Of a stretch of 64,000 nt of DNA, positions 1-10,187 are shown piece by piece. Position 1 is the stretch's first letter, and each line of letters opens with the position of its first letter. The stretch comes from Arthrobacter sp. NicSoilB8 (GTDB taxonomy: Bacteria; Actinomycetota; Actinomycetes; Actinomycetales; Micrococcaceae), in NCBI RefSeq assembly GCF_019977355.1, contig NZ_AP024655.1, positions 1,364,001 to 1,428,000 on the forward strand, read 5' to 3'. Under the pieces are notes generated by a model. The model saw only the letters and a list, made by a program, of their open reading frames with translations, was not told the DNA's origin and did no database searches. The position numbers and the translations under genes were made by a program.

Positions 1-624
1 GTATTCGCGGGTCATGACGTCGTCGTCGCTCGGATTCGCCCGGACCCGCGTGGCCGTGACGCCGTCGTGTCCGCGGGCGCCGGCCAGCCCCGTCTCGGGG
101 AGCTCGACGGCGGCGGGCGTCACAGTCAGGAGGTCGCCGTCGTCGATCGCGTGCCGGTGGAAGGACAACCCGAAGGGGTCGCTGAACTCCGCGGTGACGG
201 GCCCGATCAGGAACTGGCCGCGCTTGGCCGAGCGAAGGTGGTACTCGTAGCGGCTGGTGCCGCCGGCGGCCGCACGTGCCGGGAAACGGAAGACGGGGGA
301 TTCGCCAAACCGTGCCGGCAGATGCTCTTCCATGACGGCATGGCCCGTTCCGGGCCCGGTCCGCGCGACGGCCAGCCGCACCGTGGTGCGCGCGGACGTT
401 TCCACCGGCGACGGATTGAACTCGCGGTAGACCCGGAACCTCGGTTTCAGGACCCGGGTTCCGGCCAGGGACAGCAGCGGCAGGACCAGCAGCAGGACGG
501 CCAGCGCCAGCAAATCCCGGCGCCCCATGATCTGCGCGGCGAGCAGGGACAGCGCACCCGCGCCGAGCAGGCCCCAGCCGCGGGTGCTGAAGATGTGTCC
601 GGGGAACCGATCCCTCAACGCCAC
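1..624 (-). CDS. DUF58 domain-containing protein (partial, C-terminus outside window)
   Basis: Reading the minus strand from a GTG at 624 gives an open frame to the window edge (208 codons, no stop). It begins VALRDRFPGHIF and has two hydrophobic stretches near residues 15-27 and 33-46, typical of the paired N-terminal membrane segments of DUF58 proteins. A beta-rich region follows with the family-like phrase YEYHLRSAKRGQFLIGPV and a downstream DPFGL. An AGGAAA purine tract lies about 10 nt before the GTG. It starts 14 bp after the MoxR stop on the same strand, and MoxR-DUF58 pairing is a classic chaperone/substrate-type operon, often followed by transglutaminase-like genes. Its exact role is unknown. 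The start codon is inferred; the C-terminal VWA-like part is not visible. Confidence 0.85.
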   Translation of the reverse strand, partial: MALRDRFPGHIFSTRGWGLLGAGALSLLAAQIMGRRDLLALAVLLLVLPLLSLAGTRVLKPRFRVYREFNPSPVETSARTTVRLAVARTGPGTGHAVMEEHLPARFGESPVFRFPARAAAGGTSRYEYHLRSAKRGQFLIGPVTAEFSDPFGLSFHRHAIDDGDLLTVTPAAVELPETGLAGARGHDGVTATRVRANPSDDDVMTREY

Positions 625-638
625 GGCGGAACCGTTTC

Positions 639-1808
639 CTAGCGCGGATTCGGCTGGCGGGGCGGCGGTGCCGCAGCGGCCGGGGCCTTGTTCCGGCCAG
701 GGCGGCCGGCCCCGTTGGCCGAGGCCGTCACCTCCGGGGTGACGGGGGTTTTGGCGATGATGGCCCGGATGACGCTTTGCGGCGTCTCGCCCGTGCTGGC
801 CGCCTTGCGGTCGAGGATGATCCGGTGGGCGAGCACGGCTTCAGCAACGCTGACAACGTCGTCCGGGATCACGAAGTCCCGGCCCTCGAGCGCGGCCGTG
901 GCCTTCGCCGCCCGCAGGAGCTGCAGCATGGATCGGGGGCTGGCGCCGAGCCGGAGCAGCCCGCTATCCCGCGTGGCCCGTCCCAGGGCCACCGTGTACT
1001 CCTTGATGGAGCGGGACACGTAGACCCGCTGCACCGTGGCTATCATCGCGGCCACTTCCGCCGCGGTGACCACTGCCGTCACGCGGGCCAGGGGCGAGGA
1101 GGCCTGGTGGGTTTCAAGCATTTCCATCTCGGACTCCGTGTCCGGGTAACCCATGGAAATCCGGGCCATGAAACGGTCCCGCTGGGCTTCCGGAAGCGGA
1201 TAGGTGCCCTCCATCTCGATGGGGTTCTGGGTAGCCACCACCATGAACGGCTCATCCAGCCGGTAGGACGTGCCGTCCACCGTGACCTGGTGCTCTTCCA
1301 TGCACTCCAGCAGGGCTGACTGCGTCTTGGCCGAGGCGCGGTTGATTTCGTCCCCGATGACGATATTGGCGAATACCGCGCCGTGCCGGAACTCGAAGGA
1401 CCGGGTCGCCTGGTTGTAGATGGACACGCCCGTGACGTCGGACGGGAGCAGGTCCGGGGTGAACTGGATCCGGCTGACCGTGCAGTCGATGCTCCGGGCC
1501 AGGGTCTTGGCGAGCAACGTCTTGCCCACTCCCGGGACGTCTTCCAGGAGCAGGTGGCCCTGGGCGAGGAGCACGGTCAGCGCCAGTCTTGCCGCTTCGG
1601 CCTTGCCGTCGATGACCGTATTGATGGCTGTGAGGATGCGGGTGCTGGCGGAGTGGAAGGCCTCTGCATCCATGGCGGCCGGTTCATGCGGCGAGGGCCG
1701 CTGGCCGGCTGTTGGTGCCGCGGCAGGCTCTGCATCCATGGCGGGGCGGCCCGGGAAGCTCTGTCCTTCGGGGAGGACTTCATCCAAGGAAGTGCGGTGG
1801 TAATCCAT
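639..1808 (-). CDS. MoxR family AAA+ ATPase
   Basis: This 389-residue AAA+ ATPase has Walker A in the phrase LEDVPGVGKTLLAKTLA, a Walker B/sensor region around IGDEINRASAKTQSALLECM, and the MoxR-typical FMVVATQNPIEMEGTYPLPEAQ. MoxR ATPases are thought to act as chaperones that mature or insert metal cofactors into partner proteins, usually VWA or DUF58 proteins, and a DUF58 gene follows directly. I placed the start at the ATG ending at 1808 because AAAGG lies 7 nt upstream; an in-frame extension to 1892 is open but has no such signal. The first ~50 residues and the Pro/Ala-rich tail (last ~30) are low complexity. The sequence GCATCCATGGCGG occurs twice in the N-terminal coding part, giving a repeated AMDAE. 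The gene is divergent from tatD. Confidence 0.93.
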   Translation of the reverse strand: MDYHRTSLDEVLPEGQSFPGRPAMDAEPAAAPTAGQRPSPHEPAAMDAEAFHSASTRILTAINTVIDGKAEAARLALTVLLAQGHLLLEDVPGVGKTLLAKTLARSIDCTVSRIQFTPDLLPSDVTGVSIYNQATRSFEFRHGAVFANIVIGDEINRASAKTQSALLECMEEHQVTVDGTSYRLDEPFMVVATQNPIEMEGTYPLPEAQRDRFMARISMGYPDTESEMEMLETHQASSPLARVTAVVTAAEVAAMIATVQRVYVSRSIKEYTVALGRATRDSGLLRLGASPRSMLQLLRAAKATAALEGRDFVIPDDVVSVAEAVLAHRIILDRKAASTGETPQSVIRAIIAKTPVTPEVTASANGAGRPGRNKAPAAAAPPPRQPNPR

Positions 1809-1973
1809 CGGCAGCCTTTCAGCACTGGTGGGTCCCGGAACGGACCGGCAACGGCCGCCGGGCCCCGCAGTGGGGTTCGCCTGTTTCCTCAAGGGTAAAT
1901 ATCAGAGTATTAACAGACTACTAACACAACTGCCGGGCCTGACAGAGAGTTCCGGGGAATTCTGGGCGCCCGA

Positions 1974-1986
1974 TAGGGTGGATGAA
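1974..1986 (+). promoter_or_regulatory. Putative -10 of a leaderless tatD transcript
   Basis: TAGGGT (1974-1979) fits the actinobacterial TANNNT -10 pattern and ends 6 nt before the ATG at 1986. Transcription would therefore begin at or next to the start codon. No -35 match stands out. The same geometry recurs at six other genes in this window. Confidence 0.5.
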
Positions 1987-2873
1987 TGTTCAATCCCCAC
2001 ACGCCCGTCCCGTTCCGGTCGCCCGGAACTGACGGTACCGGACGAACCGGGTATCCGCCCGCACCTGAACCGCTGCCCGTCCCGGTCATGGACAACCATA
2101 CGCATCTGGACTTTCCCGGTGCGGAACTGTCGGTGAGCGTCAAGGACGCCCTGGACGCCGCCGCCGCGGTGGGGGTCCAGGGTGCTGTGCAGGTGGGCTG
2201 CGACCTCGAATCGTCCCGGTTTACGGTCCAGGCCGTGGACCTCGATTCCCGGCTCCTGGGCGCCGTCGCCCTCCACCCCAACGATGCCCCGGACTATGCC
2301 CGGCGCGGCGAACTGGAGGAAGCCCTGGCCGAGATCGAGGCCCTGGCCGCCCACCCGCGGGTCCGGGCGATCGGTGAGACCGGCCTCGACTTCTTCCGGA
2401 CCGAAGGGGAGGGCCTGGCCCACCAGCGCTATTCGTTCCGCCGCCACATCGACATCGCCAAGCGGCTCGGACTGACGCTGCAGATCCACGACCGCGACGC
2501 CCACGACGACGTCGTCCAGGTGCTGCGCGAAGAAGGGGCCCCGGAGCGCGTGGTCTTCCATTGCTTCTCCGGCGACGAGGCGCTCGCCCGGACGTGCAAC
2601 GCGGAGGGCTGGTACATGTCCTTCGCCGGGACAGTGACGTTCAAGAACGCATCAAACCTGAGGGCGGCGCTCGCCATCGCGGAGCCGGCCCGGGTCCTGG
2701 TCGAGACCGACGCGCCCTTCCTCACCCCGCACCCGCACCGCGGCCGCCCGAACGCAAGCTACCTCGTTCCGTACACGGTTCGGGCCATGGCCGATGTGAC
2801 GGGAAGCGACCTTTCCGGACTGTGCGCGCAGATCGCCGAAAATTCCCTGCGGGCGTACGGATCCTGGGCCTGA
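1986..2873 (+). CDS. tatD: TatD family metal-dependent hydrolase (DNase)
   Basis: This 295-residue TIM-barrel hydrolase keeps the TatD metal ligands: HTH at residues 38-40 (MDNHTHLDF), Glu in GETGLDFF, His in LQIHDRDAHDD, His in VFHCFSGDE and Asp in LVETDAPFLTPHPHRG. TatD proteins are metal-dependent 3'-5' exonucleases linked to DNA repair and turnover. The first ~34 residues are a Pro-rich extension also common in actinobacterial homologues. The ATG at 1986 is supported by a -10-like TAGGGT 6 nt upstream, implying a leaderless message. Gene order tatD-rpfB-rsmA-ispE matches mycobacteria, but the metG that usually sits beside tatD is absent here and a moxR gene lies divergently instead. Confidence 0.93.
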   Translation: MFNPHTPVPFRSPGTDGTGRTGYPPAPEPLPVPVMDNHTHLDFPGAELSVSVKDALDAAAAVGVQGAVQVGCDLESSRFTVQAVDLDSRLLGAVALHPNDAPDYARRGELEEALAEIEALAAHPRVRAIGETGLDFFRTEGEGLAHQRYSFRRHIDIAKRLGLTLQIHDRDAHDDVVQVLREEGAPERVVFHCFSGDEALARTCNAEGWYMSFAGTVTFKNASNLRAALAIAEPARVLVETDAPFLTPHPHRGRPNASYLVPYTVRAMADVTGSDLSGLCAQIAENSLRAYGSWA

Positions 2874-2922
2874 AACGGTCCCGTCCGGCGCCTCCCCGAG
2901 AATACCGGGTATGTACAAATTC

Positions 2923-3177
2923 TTGGTTGCTTTATAACGCTACGGTTACAGTGGTCAACTATTAGCCGGGGTCGGGGAAGGCCTACGGATAATTTCACTC
3001 AAGCAGGGCGTGCATCGTGGCAAACGAACCACATGCGCGCTCTCGTTTTGGGTGAGGCAGTGCACACACAATCTGTGACGCCCCGGACCCCGTCCGGGGC
3101 CGCCCTTGGCGCGCTCACGGAGGGTGAAAACGTGCACCTATCCCCGTGCCCGGAAGGTCTAAGAGATTCGGGCAATC
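2923..3177 (+). promoter_or_regulatory. Promoter and structured leader of rpfB
   Basis: This 304-nt gap between tatD and rpfB is AT-rich at its start and then strongly structured. A possible promoter is TTGGTT (2923-2928) and TACAGT (2947-2952), spaced 18 nt. Downstream are two hairpins: 3008-3040 (GCGTGCAT, bulged C, GTGG, 8-nt loop, then CCACATGCGCGC) followed by a T-rich stretch, and 3081-3099 (CCCCGGAC, loop CCC, GTCCGGGG). A long leader with two strong stems suggests post-transcriptional control. I could not match it to a named riboswitch: c-di-AMP (ydaO) riboswitches precede rpf genes in some actinobacteria, but the conserved ydaO core is not evident here. Confidence 0.45.
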
Positions 3178-4317
3178 GTGGTCAAGTTCTTCACATCGGA
3201 CGGCAAGATCAGCTTCGTCAAGGTTGGCACGCAGCTCGTGGTGCTGGTGGCTCTGGTGCTGGGCCTCGTGGCCTTCGTCGGCAACAACAAGACGATCACA
3301 CTCAACGTGGACGGCAAAGTCAGCTCCGTCCAGATCTTCGGCGGGACCGTCGGACAGGTCGTCAAGAGTGCCAAGGTTGAACTGCAGCCCTCCGACCGGG
3401 TGTCGCCTTCGGTGGACGCCCACGTGCAGGACGGATCAGTCATCAACGTCAACCTCGCCAAGGCCGTGAAGGTCAGCCTGGACGGCGCCGAACGGACCAT
3501 CAACACCACCTCGCCCACCGTCGAAGGGCTCGTGACCGAACTCGGCGTGGCCAGCGCCTCGCAGGTGTCGGTGCCCAAGGACGCCCAGCTGGCGGTCTCC
3601 GGTTCCTACGTTTCCATCTCGACGCCGAAGAAGGTCAGCATCGTCGCGGACGGCAAGGCAGCGGCGACCACCACGACGGCGGCCACCGTGGCCAACGTCC
3701 TCGCGGATGCCGGCCTTTCGCTGGGCGCCAGCGACCGCGTCTCCCAGCCCGGGAACGCGCCGGTGGTCAACGACATGGTCATCAAGGTCTCCCGGGTGGA
3801 CGTCAGCAAGACGGCCGACACCACCGAGCCTGTCGCGTTTGAGACGCTGACCACCGAAAGCGCCGACATGTTCAAGGGTGAGAAGACTGTCACCCAGGCC
3901 GGTGTCGCCGGCACCACCAAGAAGAGCTTCAAGCTGGTCCTCGTCGACGGCCGCGAAGCCTCCCGCACGCTCGTGTCCGAGACCGTCAGTGCCCAGCCGG
4001 TCACCGAGAAGGTCACCGTGGGCACCAAGGAAAAGCCCCAGCCTGCCGCCAGCACGGCCGCCCCCGCCATGATGAACCAGGCCATGTGGGACAAGATCGC
4101 CCAGTGCGAGTCCGGCGGCAACTGGTCCATCAACACCGGCAACGGCTACTACGGCGGCCTGCAGTTCGACGTCCGGACCTGGCTCGGTTCCGGCGGCGGC
4201 GCCTATGCCCCGAACGCCGCTGCGGCCACCAAGGCCCAGCAGATCGACATCGCCAACCGCGTCTACGCGCAGCGCGGCCTCGGCCCGTGGGGCTGCGGCT
4301 GGGCAGCCTCCAGCTAG
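3178..4317 (+). CDS. rpfB: Resuscitation-promoting factor RpfB
   Basis: This 379-residue exported muralytic enzyme has a membrane segment or signal anchor at residues 17-34. Three DUF348 repeats follow (about 38-79, 96-137 and 152-193), then a G5 domain (about 205-283), a short linker, and a C-terminal Rpf catalytic domain (about 300-376). The catalytic Glu is E311 in AQCESGGNW, and C310/C373 are the expected disulfide pair. Rpf proteins cleave peptidoglycan glycan strands and promote exit from dormancy; G5 and DUF348 regions help in wall binding. The architecture is that of M. tuberculosis RpfB. The start is the GTG at 3178. It lies between tatD and rsmA as in mycobacteria and is preceded by an unusually structured leader. 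Confidence 0.96.
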   Translation: MVKFFTSDGKISFVKVGTQLVVLVALVLGLVAFVGNNKTITLNVDGKVSSVQIFGGTVGQVVKSAKVELQPSDRVSPSVDAHVQDGSVINVNLAKAVKVSLDGAERTINTTSPTVEGLVTELGVASASQVSVPKDAQLAVSGSYVSISTPKKVSIVADGKAAATTTTAATVANVLADAGLSLGASDRVSQPGNAPVVNDMVIKVSRVDVSKTADTTEPVAFETLTTESADMFKGEKTVTQAGVAGTTKKSFKLVLVDGREASRTLVSETVSAQPVTEKVTVGTKEKPQPAASTAAPAMMNQAMWDKIAQCESGGNWSINTGNGYYGGLQFDVRTWLGSGGGAYAPNAAAATKAQQIDIANRVYAQRGLGPWGCGWAASS

Positions 4318-4383
4318 CACGCCCCGCCGGCTTTTGACCGCCGGCCACTGACCGCCGGCCGCTGACCACATCCGCGGTGACCG

Positions 4384-4422
4384 CACAGGCCGGGTCCGGA
4401 GTCCCTCCGGGCCCGGCCTGTG
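4384..4422 (+). terminator. Strong hairpin after rpfB
   Basis: CACAGGCCGGG (4384-4394) pairs with CCCGGCCTGTG (4412-4422). An inner CCGGA/TCCGG stem closes on a 5-nt loop, giving about 17 bp in total including one G-T pair. No U-tract follows, which is usual for high-GC terminators. It ends 29 bp before rsmA and separates it from rpfB. Confidence 0.7.
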
Positions 4423-4439
4423 GCGTACCGGCGCCGGGA

Positions 4440-4452
4440 TAGGATACCTAGG
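4440..4452 (+). promoter_or_regulatory. Putative -10 of a leaderless rsmA transcript
   Basis: TAGGAT (4440-4445) ends 6 nt before the GTG start at 4452 and no Shine-Dalgarno is present. It lies just after the rpfB terminator hairpin, so rsmA probably has its own promoter. Confidence 0.5.
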
Positions 4453-5351
4453 TGACTGAACCGAGCCCCTCCGCCCCCGAAAGCCTGCCGTCAGCGGCGC
4501 CCGCACCGCTCATGGGCGCCTCCGATATCCGCCGGTTGGCAGAGGAGATCGGCGTGCGGCCCACCAAGACCCTGGGCCAGAACTTCGTCATTGACGGCAA
4601 CACCATCCGGCGGATCGTGGCCGCCGCGGATATCCGGGCCGACGAGACAGTCCTCGAAGTCGGGCCCGGCCTCGGGTCGCTGACCCTGGGCCTGCTGGAC
4701 GCCGCCCGGACCGTGGTCGCCGTCGAAATCGATCCGGTCCTCGCCGGGAGGCTGCCGGCCACGGTCGGTGAGTGGCGGCCGGACGCCGTCGGGAATTTCC
4801 ACCTCGTCCTGGCCGATGCTATGCGGGTCACGGAACTGCCCGCGGAACCGACCGCACTCGTGGCGAATCTTCCCTACAATGTCGCGGTTCCTGTGGTGCT
4901 GCACCTCCTGCAGCACTTCCCGAGCCTGCAGCACGGCCTCGTCATGGTCCAGGACGAAGTCGCCGACCGCCTCGCGGCCGGGCCCGGCTCCAAGACCTAC
5001 GGCGTGCCCTCGGTCAAGGCCGCCTGGTACAGCAGCATGCGCAAGGCCGGCGTGATCGGCATGAACGTTTTCTGGCCGGCACCCAAGATCCACTCCGGAC
5101 TGGTCGCGTTCACCCGCCGGGAACCCCCTGTCACGACCGCCACCCGGGAACAGGTCTTCGCCGTGATCGACGCCGCCTTCGCGCAGCGCCGCAAGACGCT
5201 GCGCGCGGCGCTGGCCGGCTGGGCCGGCAGCGCCGCCGAGGCCGAACGCTGCCTGCGGGCCGCCGGCGTCGATCCGTCCGCCCGCGGTGAAGTAATCGAT
5301 ATTGCGGCGTTCGCCAGAATCGCCGAAGCCCACGCACAGCCGGACTCCTGA
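4452..5351 (+). CDS. rsmA: 16S rRNA dimethyladenosine methyltransferase RsmA (KsgA)
   Basis: This 299-residue SAM-dependent enzyme dimethylates A1518 and A1519 of 16S rRNA, a late step in 30S maturation; its loss classically gives kasugamycin resistance. Visible motifs are LGQNF (41-45), the SAM-binding [10 protein letters not shown] (69-78), EIDP in the acidic-loop motif, and the catalytic NLPYN (139-143). The C-terminal helical domain contains the typical [12 protein letters not shown]. The GTG at 4452 is chosen because a TAGGAT hexamer ends 6 nt upstream and no ribosome-binding site is seen. It sits in the conserved order rpfB-rsmA-ispE. The Pro/Ser/Ala-rich first 20 residues are not part of the fold. 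Confidence 0.96.
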   Translation: MTEPSPSAPESLPSAAPAPLMGASDIRRLAEEIGVRPTKTLGQNFVIDGNTIRRIVAAADIRADETVLEVGPGLGSLTLGLLDAARTVVAVEIDPVLAGRLPATVGEWRPDAVGNFHLVLADAMRVTELPAEPTALVANLPYNVAVPVVLHLLQHFPSLQHGLVMVQDEVADRLAAGPGSKTYGVPSVKAAWYSSMRKAGVIGMNVFWPAPKIHSGLVAFTRREPPVTTATREQVFAVIDAAFAQRRKTLRAALAGWAGSAAEAERCLRAAGVDPSARGEVIDIAAFARIAEAHAQPDS

Positions 5352-5400
5352 GCTTCCTGCCGGGTTGCTCGCGAGCCGCTCGCGAGTCTCTTGCGGGCCG

Positions 5401-5432
5401 CTTGTGAGTCGCTTGTGAGTCGCTTGTGAGTC
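5401..5432 (+). repeat. Three tandem copies of an 11-bp unit
   Basis: CTTGTGAGTCG is repeated at 5401, 5412 and 5423 (the last copy lacks its final base). Degenerate relatives lie just upstream (5368-5400). The repeat is in the 136-bp gap between rsmA and ispE, upstream of the ispE -10 hexamer. Function unknown; it may be a slippage-prone tract. Confidence 0.7.
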
Positions 5433-5475
5433 TTTTGGGTGCCGTCCCGTGCTTGGAGCCGGGGCCGGGATGCCA

Positions 5476-5488
5476 TAGCGTGGAGCCA
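5476..5488 (+). promoter_or_regulatory. Putative -10 of a leaderless ispE transcript
   Basis: TAGCGT (5476-5481) ends 6 nt before the ATG at 5488. The intervening GGAGCC resembles a Shine-Dalgarno but is only 2-3 nt from the ATG, too close for normal use, so a leaderless start is favoured. Confidence 0.5.
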
Positions 5489-6450
5489 TGAACGCAGTGA
5501 GAGGGCGCTTTGCCGCGAGGACCGTTCGGGTCAAGGCTCCAGGCAAGGTCAACGTCTCACTGGATGTCGGACCGCTGCGGCCGGACGGCTACCACTCCGT
5601 GGCCAGCGTCTACCTGGCGGTCTCACTCTACGAGGAAGTCGCCGCCACCAGCACTGATACCGGCGGAATCACCGTAAGCATCAGCGATGCGAGCACCCTG
5701 GACCTGGACAGCGTGGACATCCCGCTCGATCACCGTAACCTGGCGCACAAGGCGGCGGCGATCATGGCCGACGTCTCCGAGCACGCCACCGGCGTCCATC
5801 TGGAGATCACCAAACGAGTGCCCGTGGCCGGCGGCATGGGCGGCGGGTCCGCAGACGCCGCCGCCACCCTGCTGGCCTGTGACGCGCTGTGGAACAGCGG
5901 ACTCTCCCGCGATGAGCTGGCCCATCTGGCCGCCGAACTCGGCGCCGACGTTCCGTTCGCGCTGTTGGGCGGCACCGCCGTCGGCCTGGGTGTGGGCGAT
6001 GACCTCTCGCCGGCCCTCGTCAAGGCCCAGACGGACTGGGTGCTGGTCACGGCCGACTTCGGCCTGTCCACGCCGGAGGTTTTCCGGACGCTGGACCGGC
6101 TGCGCGCGGCGGAGGGCGTGCCGGTGGAGGAACCGGTCGCCGTCGACCCCGGCGTCCTCACGGCACTGCGCAGCGGCGACTCCGACGCCCTGAGCCGCGT
6201 CCTGGTCAACGACCTCCAGCGCGCCTCGATCGAGTTGGCGCCTGGCCTGCGGGACACGCTCGGGCTCGGCGAATCCCTCGGGGCGATCGCCGGAATCGTG
6301 TCCGGGTCCGGACCCACTGTCGCGTTCCTTGCGCACAGCCCGGCGGCGGCCGAGGGGCTGGCCGGCGATCTCCGGCACCACGGCCTCGACGCCATGGCCG
6401 TCCACGGCCCGGTGCACGGGGCCCGCATCATCTCCGATACGCTCCTTTAG
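5488..6450 (+). CDS. ispE: 4-diphosphocytidyl-2-C-methyl-D-erythritol kinase IspE
   Basis: This 320-residue GHMP-family kinase phosphorylates CDP-methylerythritol in the MEP isoprenoid pathway, which supplies IPP/DMAPP for menaquinone, carotenoids and undecaprenyl phosphate. The substrate-binding KAPGKVNVSLDVG is at 17-29, and the ATP-binding glycine loop PVAGGMGGGSADAA is at 112-125. A third GHMP motif, GSGPTVAFL, lies near the C-terminus. The length fits the family. It follows rsmA as in mycobacteria and precedes an ABC-F gene. The ATG at 5488 lies 6 nt after a TAGCGT hexamer. Confidence 0.95.
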   Translation: MNAVRGRFAARTVRVKAPGKVNVSLDVGPLRPDGYHSVASVYLAVSLYEEVAATSTDTGGITVSISDASTLDLDSVDIPLDHRNLAHKAAAIMADVSEHATGVHLEITKRVPVAGGMGGGSADAAATLLACDALWNSGLSRDELAHLAAELGADVPFALLGGTAVGLGVGDDLSPALVKAQTDWVLVTADFGLSTPEVFRTLDRLRAAEGVPVEEPVAVDPGVLTALRSGDSDALSRVLVNDLQRASIELAPGLRDTLGLGESLGAIAGIVSGSGPTVAFLAHSPAAAEGLAGDLRHHGLDAMAVHGPVHGARIISDTLL

Positions 6451-6520
6451 GAGCTTTTGCGCTCCCCACCCGACTTTTCATCGAAACACCTCACCGATAC
6501 ACCTAAGAAAGCAGTTCCCA

Positions 6521-8350
<1,830 letters not shown>

Positions 8351-8370
8351 TCTTACCGTGGCCCCGGGTG

Positions 8371-9141
8371 GGACATGCCCAGTGTCGTGCGGCACGGCTG
8401 GACATGTCCCACGGACCACTTAAAACCCTGAGGACACGTCCCGCGGAGCCGGCCAGCAATGGGCATGTCCCGCGGAGAGTTGAAATTCCTGGGGACATGC
8501 CCCGTGGTGCGCGCCTGGGATGGACATAGTGGTGTTATGTCCCTCGCTCACGGCCAGGGGAGAGCATGTCCCGCGGAGCAATTGCAGCCCGGAGGAAGCC
8601 CGGAGGACTAGTCCCTCGGTGAGCCAGAATTCCTGAGGGCATGTCCCGCGGTGGAGGTTGCCAACAATGGACATGTCCCGCGGAGCTCTGAGTGACGCGG
8701 GTTCAGGCTAAGGACGGACATGTTCTGCGGTGGAGGTTGCCAGCAATGGACATGTCCCGCGGCGTGTTGAAATTGCTGGGGACTTGCCCCTTGGCGCACT
8801 CCAGGGATGGACATAGTGGTGTTATGTCCAACGCTCGGGGCCAGGGGAGGGCATGTCCCGCGGAGCCATTGAAGCCCGGAGGAAGCCCGGCGGACTAGTC
8901 CCTCGGTGAGCCAGAATTCCTGGGGCCATGTCCCGCGGGGCGGGCCTGCAATGGACATGTCCGCGGAGCTCTGAGTGACGCGGGTTCAGGCTAAGGACGG
9001 ACATGTTCCGCGGTGGAGGTTGCCAGCAATGGGCATGTCCCCCGGAGAGTTGAAATTCCTGGGGACATGCCCCGTGGTGCGCGCCTGGGATGGACATAGT
9101 GGTGTTATGTCCAACGCTCGGGGCCAGGGGAGAGCATGTCC
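8371..9141. repeat. Array of 23 GGACATGTCC-like palindromes in ~285-bp tandem units
   Basis: The non-coding space between the convergent ABC-F and tetR genes holds 23 copies of GGACATGTCC or close variants (GGGCATGTCC, GGACATGCCC, GGACTAGTCC). Many are followed by CGCGG. They begin at 8371, 8400, 8432, 8461, 8493, 8522, 8562, 8605, 8638, 8669, 8716, 8748, 8780, 8809, 8849, 8892, 8924, 8953, 8999, 9031, 9063, 9092 and 9132. Most gaps are 29-33 bp, some 40-47. The pattern recurs as tandem units 8461-8747 (287 bp), 8748-9030 (283 bp) and a partial unit from 9031. Three boxes (8522, 8809, 9092) are split as GGACATA, 7 nt, TATGTCC and could form hairpins. No gene is supported inside. Confidence 0.9.
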
Positions 9142-9200
9142 CCGGGAAGCGCCGGAGGCTCTCCGCCCCGCCGCAGCAACCGGCTCCGCATCGGACCGCG

Positions 9201-9250
9201 TAACTCATTTTTCGGATCACGGAACTCATTTACCGGAAAACGGAACTCAA
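9201..9250. repeat. Short 21-bp-period direct repeat next to the palindrome array
   Basis: Imperfect copies of AACTCATTTnnCGGAnnACG occur with a 21-bp period at 9202, 9223 and 9244. The last copy runs into the 3' end of the tetR gene. It is AT-richer than its surroundings and distinct from the GGACATGTCC family. Function unknown. Confidence 0.6.
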
Positions 9251-9933
9251 TCCTCGCCGCGGAGCTCCGGGTCCTTCTGCAGGCCGGTGAGGCCGTTCCA
9301 GGCCAGGTTCACCAGGTGCGCGGCAACCTCGCGTTTGTCCGGGGTGCGGCTGTCCTGCCACCACTGGCCGGTCATCGCGACCATCCCCACGAGCATCTGC
9401 GCGTACATGGCACCGTCGGCCGGGCTGAAGCCACGGCGGGCGAGTTCGTCTTGGAGGATGTGTTCCACACGGGCCGTCACCTGTGAGAGCAGGGAGGAGA
9501 AGGCCCCCTCGGGCTGCGACGGCGGTGCATCGCGCATGAGGATCCTGAAGCCGTCTGTCCTTTCCTCGATGTAGGTCAGCAGGGCCAGTGCGGCCCGTTC
9601 CACCAGGACGCGCGGCTTGGCGTCCTCGGCCAAGGCATCGTTGATGGAGTTCAGCAGGATGTGGAACTCGTGGTCCACCACCTGCGTGTACAGGCCCTCC
9701 TTGGAGCCGAAGTGTTCGTAGATCACCGGCTTGGAGACGCCGGCGTTGGCGGCGATTTCCTCGATAGTGGTTCCGTCCAGGCCGCGGAGGGCGAAAAGCC
9801 CGCGGCCGATGCCGATCAACTGGGTGCGGCGCTGCTGGCCGGTCATGCGGAGCCGGGGAACGTAGCCGGGGGCACGCACGGGCCTGCCGTTGCCGCCGTC
9901 CGCCCCGCCGGATGCGCCTCCACTCTTGCTCAC
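9247..9933 (-). CDS. TetR family transcriptional regulator
   Basis: This 228-residue regulator has an N-terminal HTH around TIEEIAANAGVSKPVIYEHFGSKEGLY and an all-helical ligand-binding C-terminus. The preceding APGYVPRLRMTGQQRR is typical of the M. tuberculosis Rv1019-type TetR, which also lies beside glmU and mfd. I place the start at the GTG ending at 9933, giving a basic/Gly-rich leader before the conserved block; an internal ATG at 9846 (MTGQQRR) is the alternative. No operator could be assigned. It is convergent with the ABC-F gene across the palindrome array, and divergent from tRNA-Gln/glmU. Confidence 0.9.
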   Translation of the reverse strand: MSKSGGASGGADGGNGRPVRAPGYVPRLRMTGQQRRTQLIGIGRGLFALRGLDGTTIEEIAANAGVSKPVIYEHFGSKEGLYTQVVDHEFHILLNSINDALAEDAKPRVLVERAALALLTYIEERTDGFRILMRDAPPSQPEGAFSSLLSQVTARVEHILQDELARRGFSPADGAMYAQMLVGMVAMTGQWWQDSRTPDKREVAAHLVNLAWNGLTGLQKDPELRGED

Positions 9934-10187
9934 AGCTCCATCATGCCCTACCGCGAGGCCGCACCCTCGCCCCGCACCCGCAGAGCCCGCGGCCCGTACC
10001 CTCGCCCGGAGGCCGCACTCTCGCCCCGAGGCCCGCGTCGCCCGGCGACCCGCGGCCGCTGAGCCCGCGCCTGTGCCCCGCACCCGCACCCGCGCCGGGC
10101 CGCCGCCCGTCCCGGGGCGCTGAGTCGCACGAGCGTGGACCTTCGTGGCAGAATTGGTTCTCGTGCCACAGGTCATGCCCGGCACGG

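Noticed and set aside
2953..3177. c-di-AMP (ydaO) riboswitch before rpfB
   Set aside because: Considered because such riboswitches precede rpf genes, but the conserved core could not be found by eye; kept only as an unclassified structured leader.
8371..9141. CRISPR array
   Set aside because: Repeats are only ~10-15 bp and palindromic, the intervening sequences recur between units rather than being unique spacers, and no cas gene is present.
8420..9229. Minus-strand reading frames sharing the peptide HNTTMSIPGAHHGACPQEF
   Set aside because: The repeated peptide is a translation of the palindrome array; the frames lack ribosome sites and family similarity and change frame between units.
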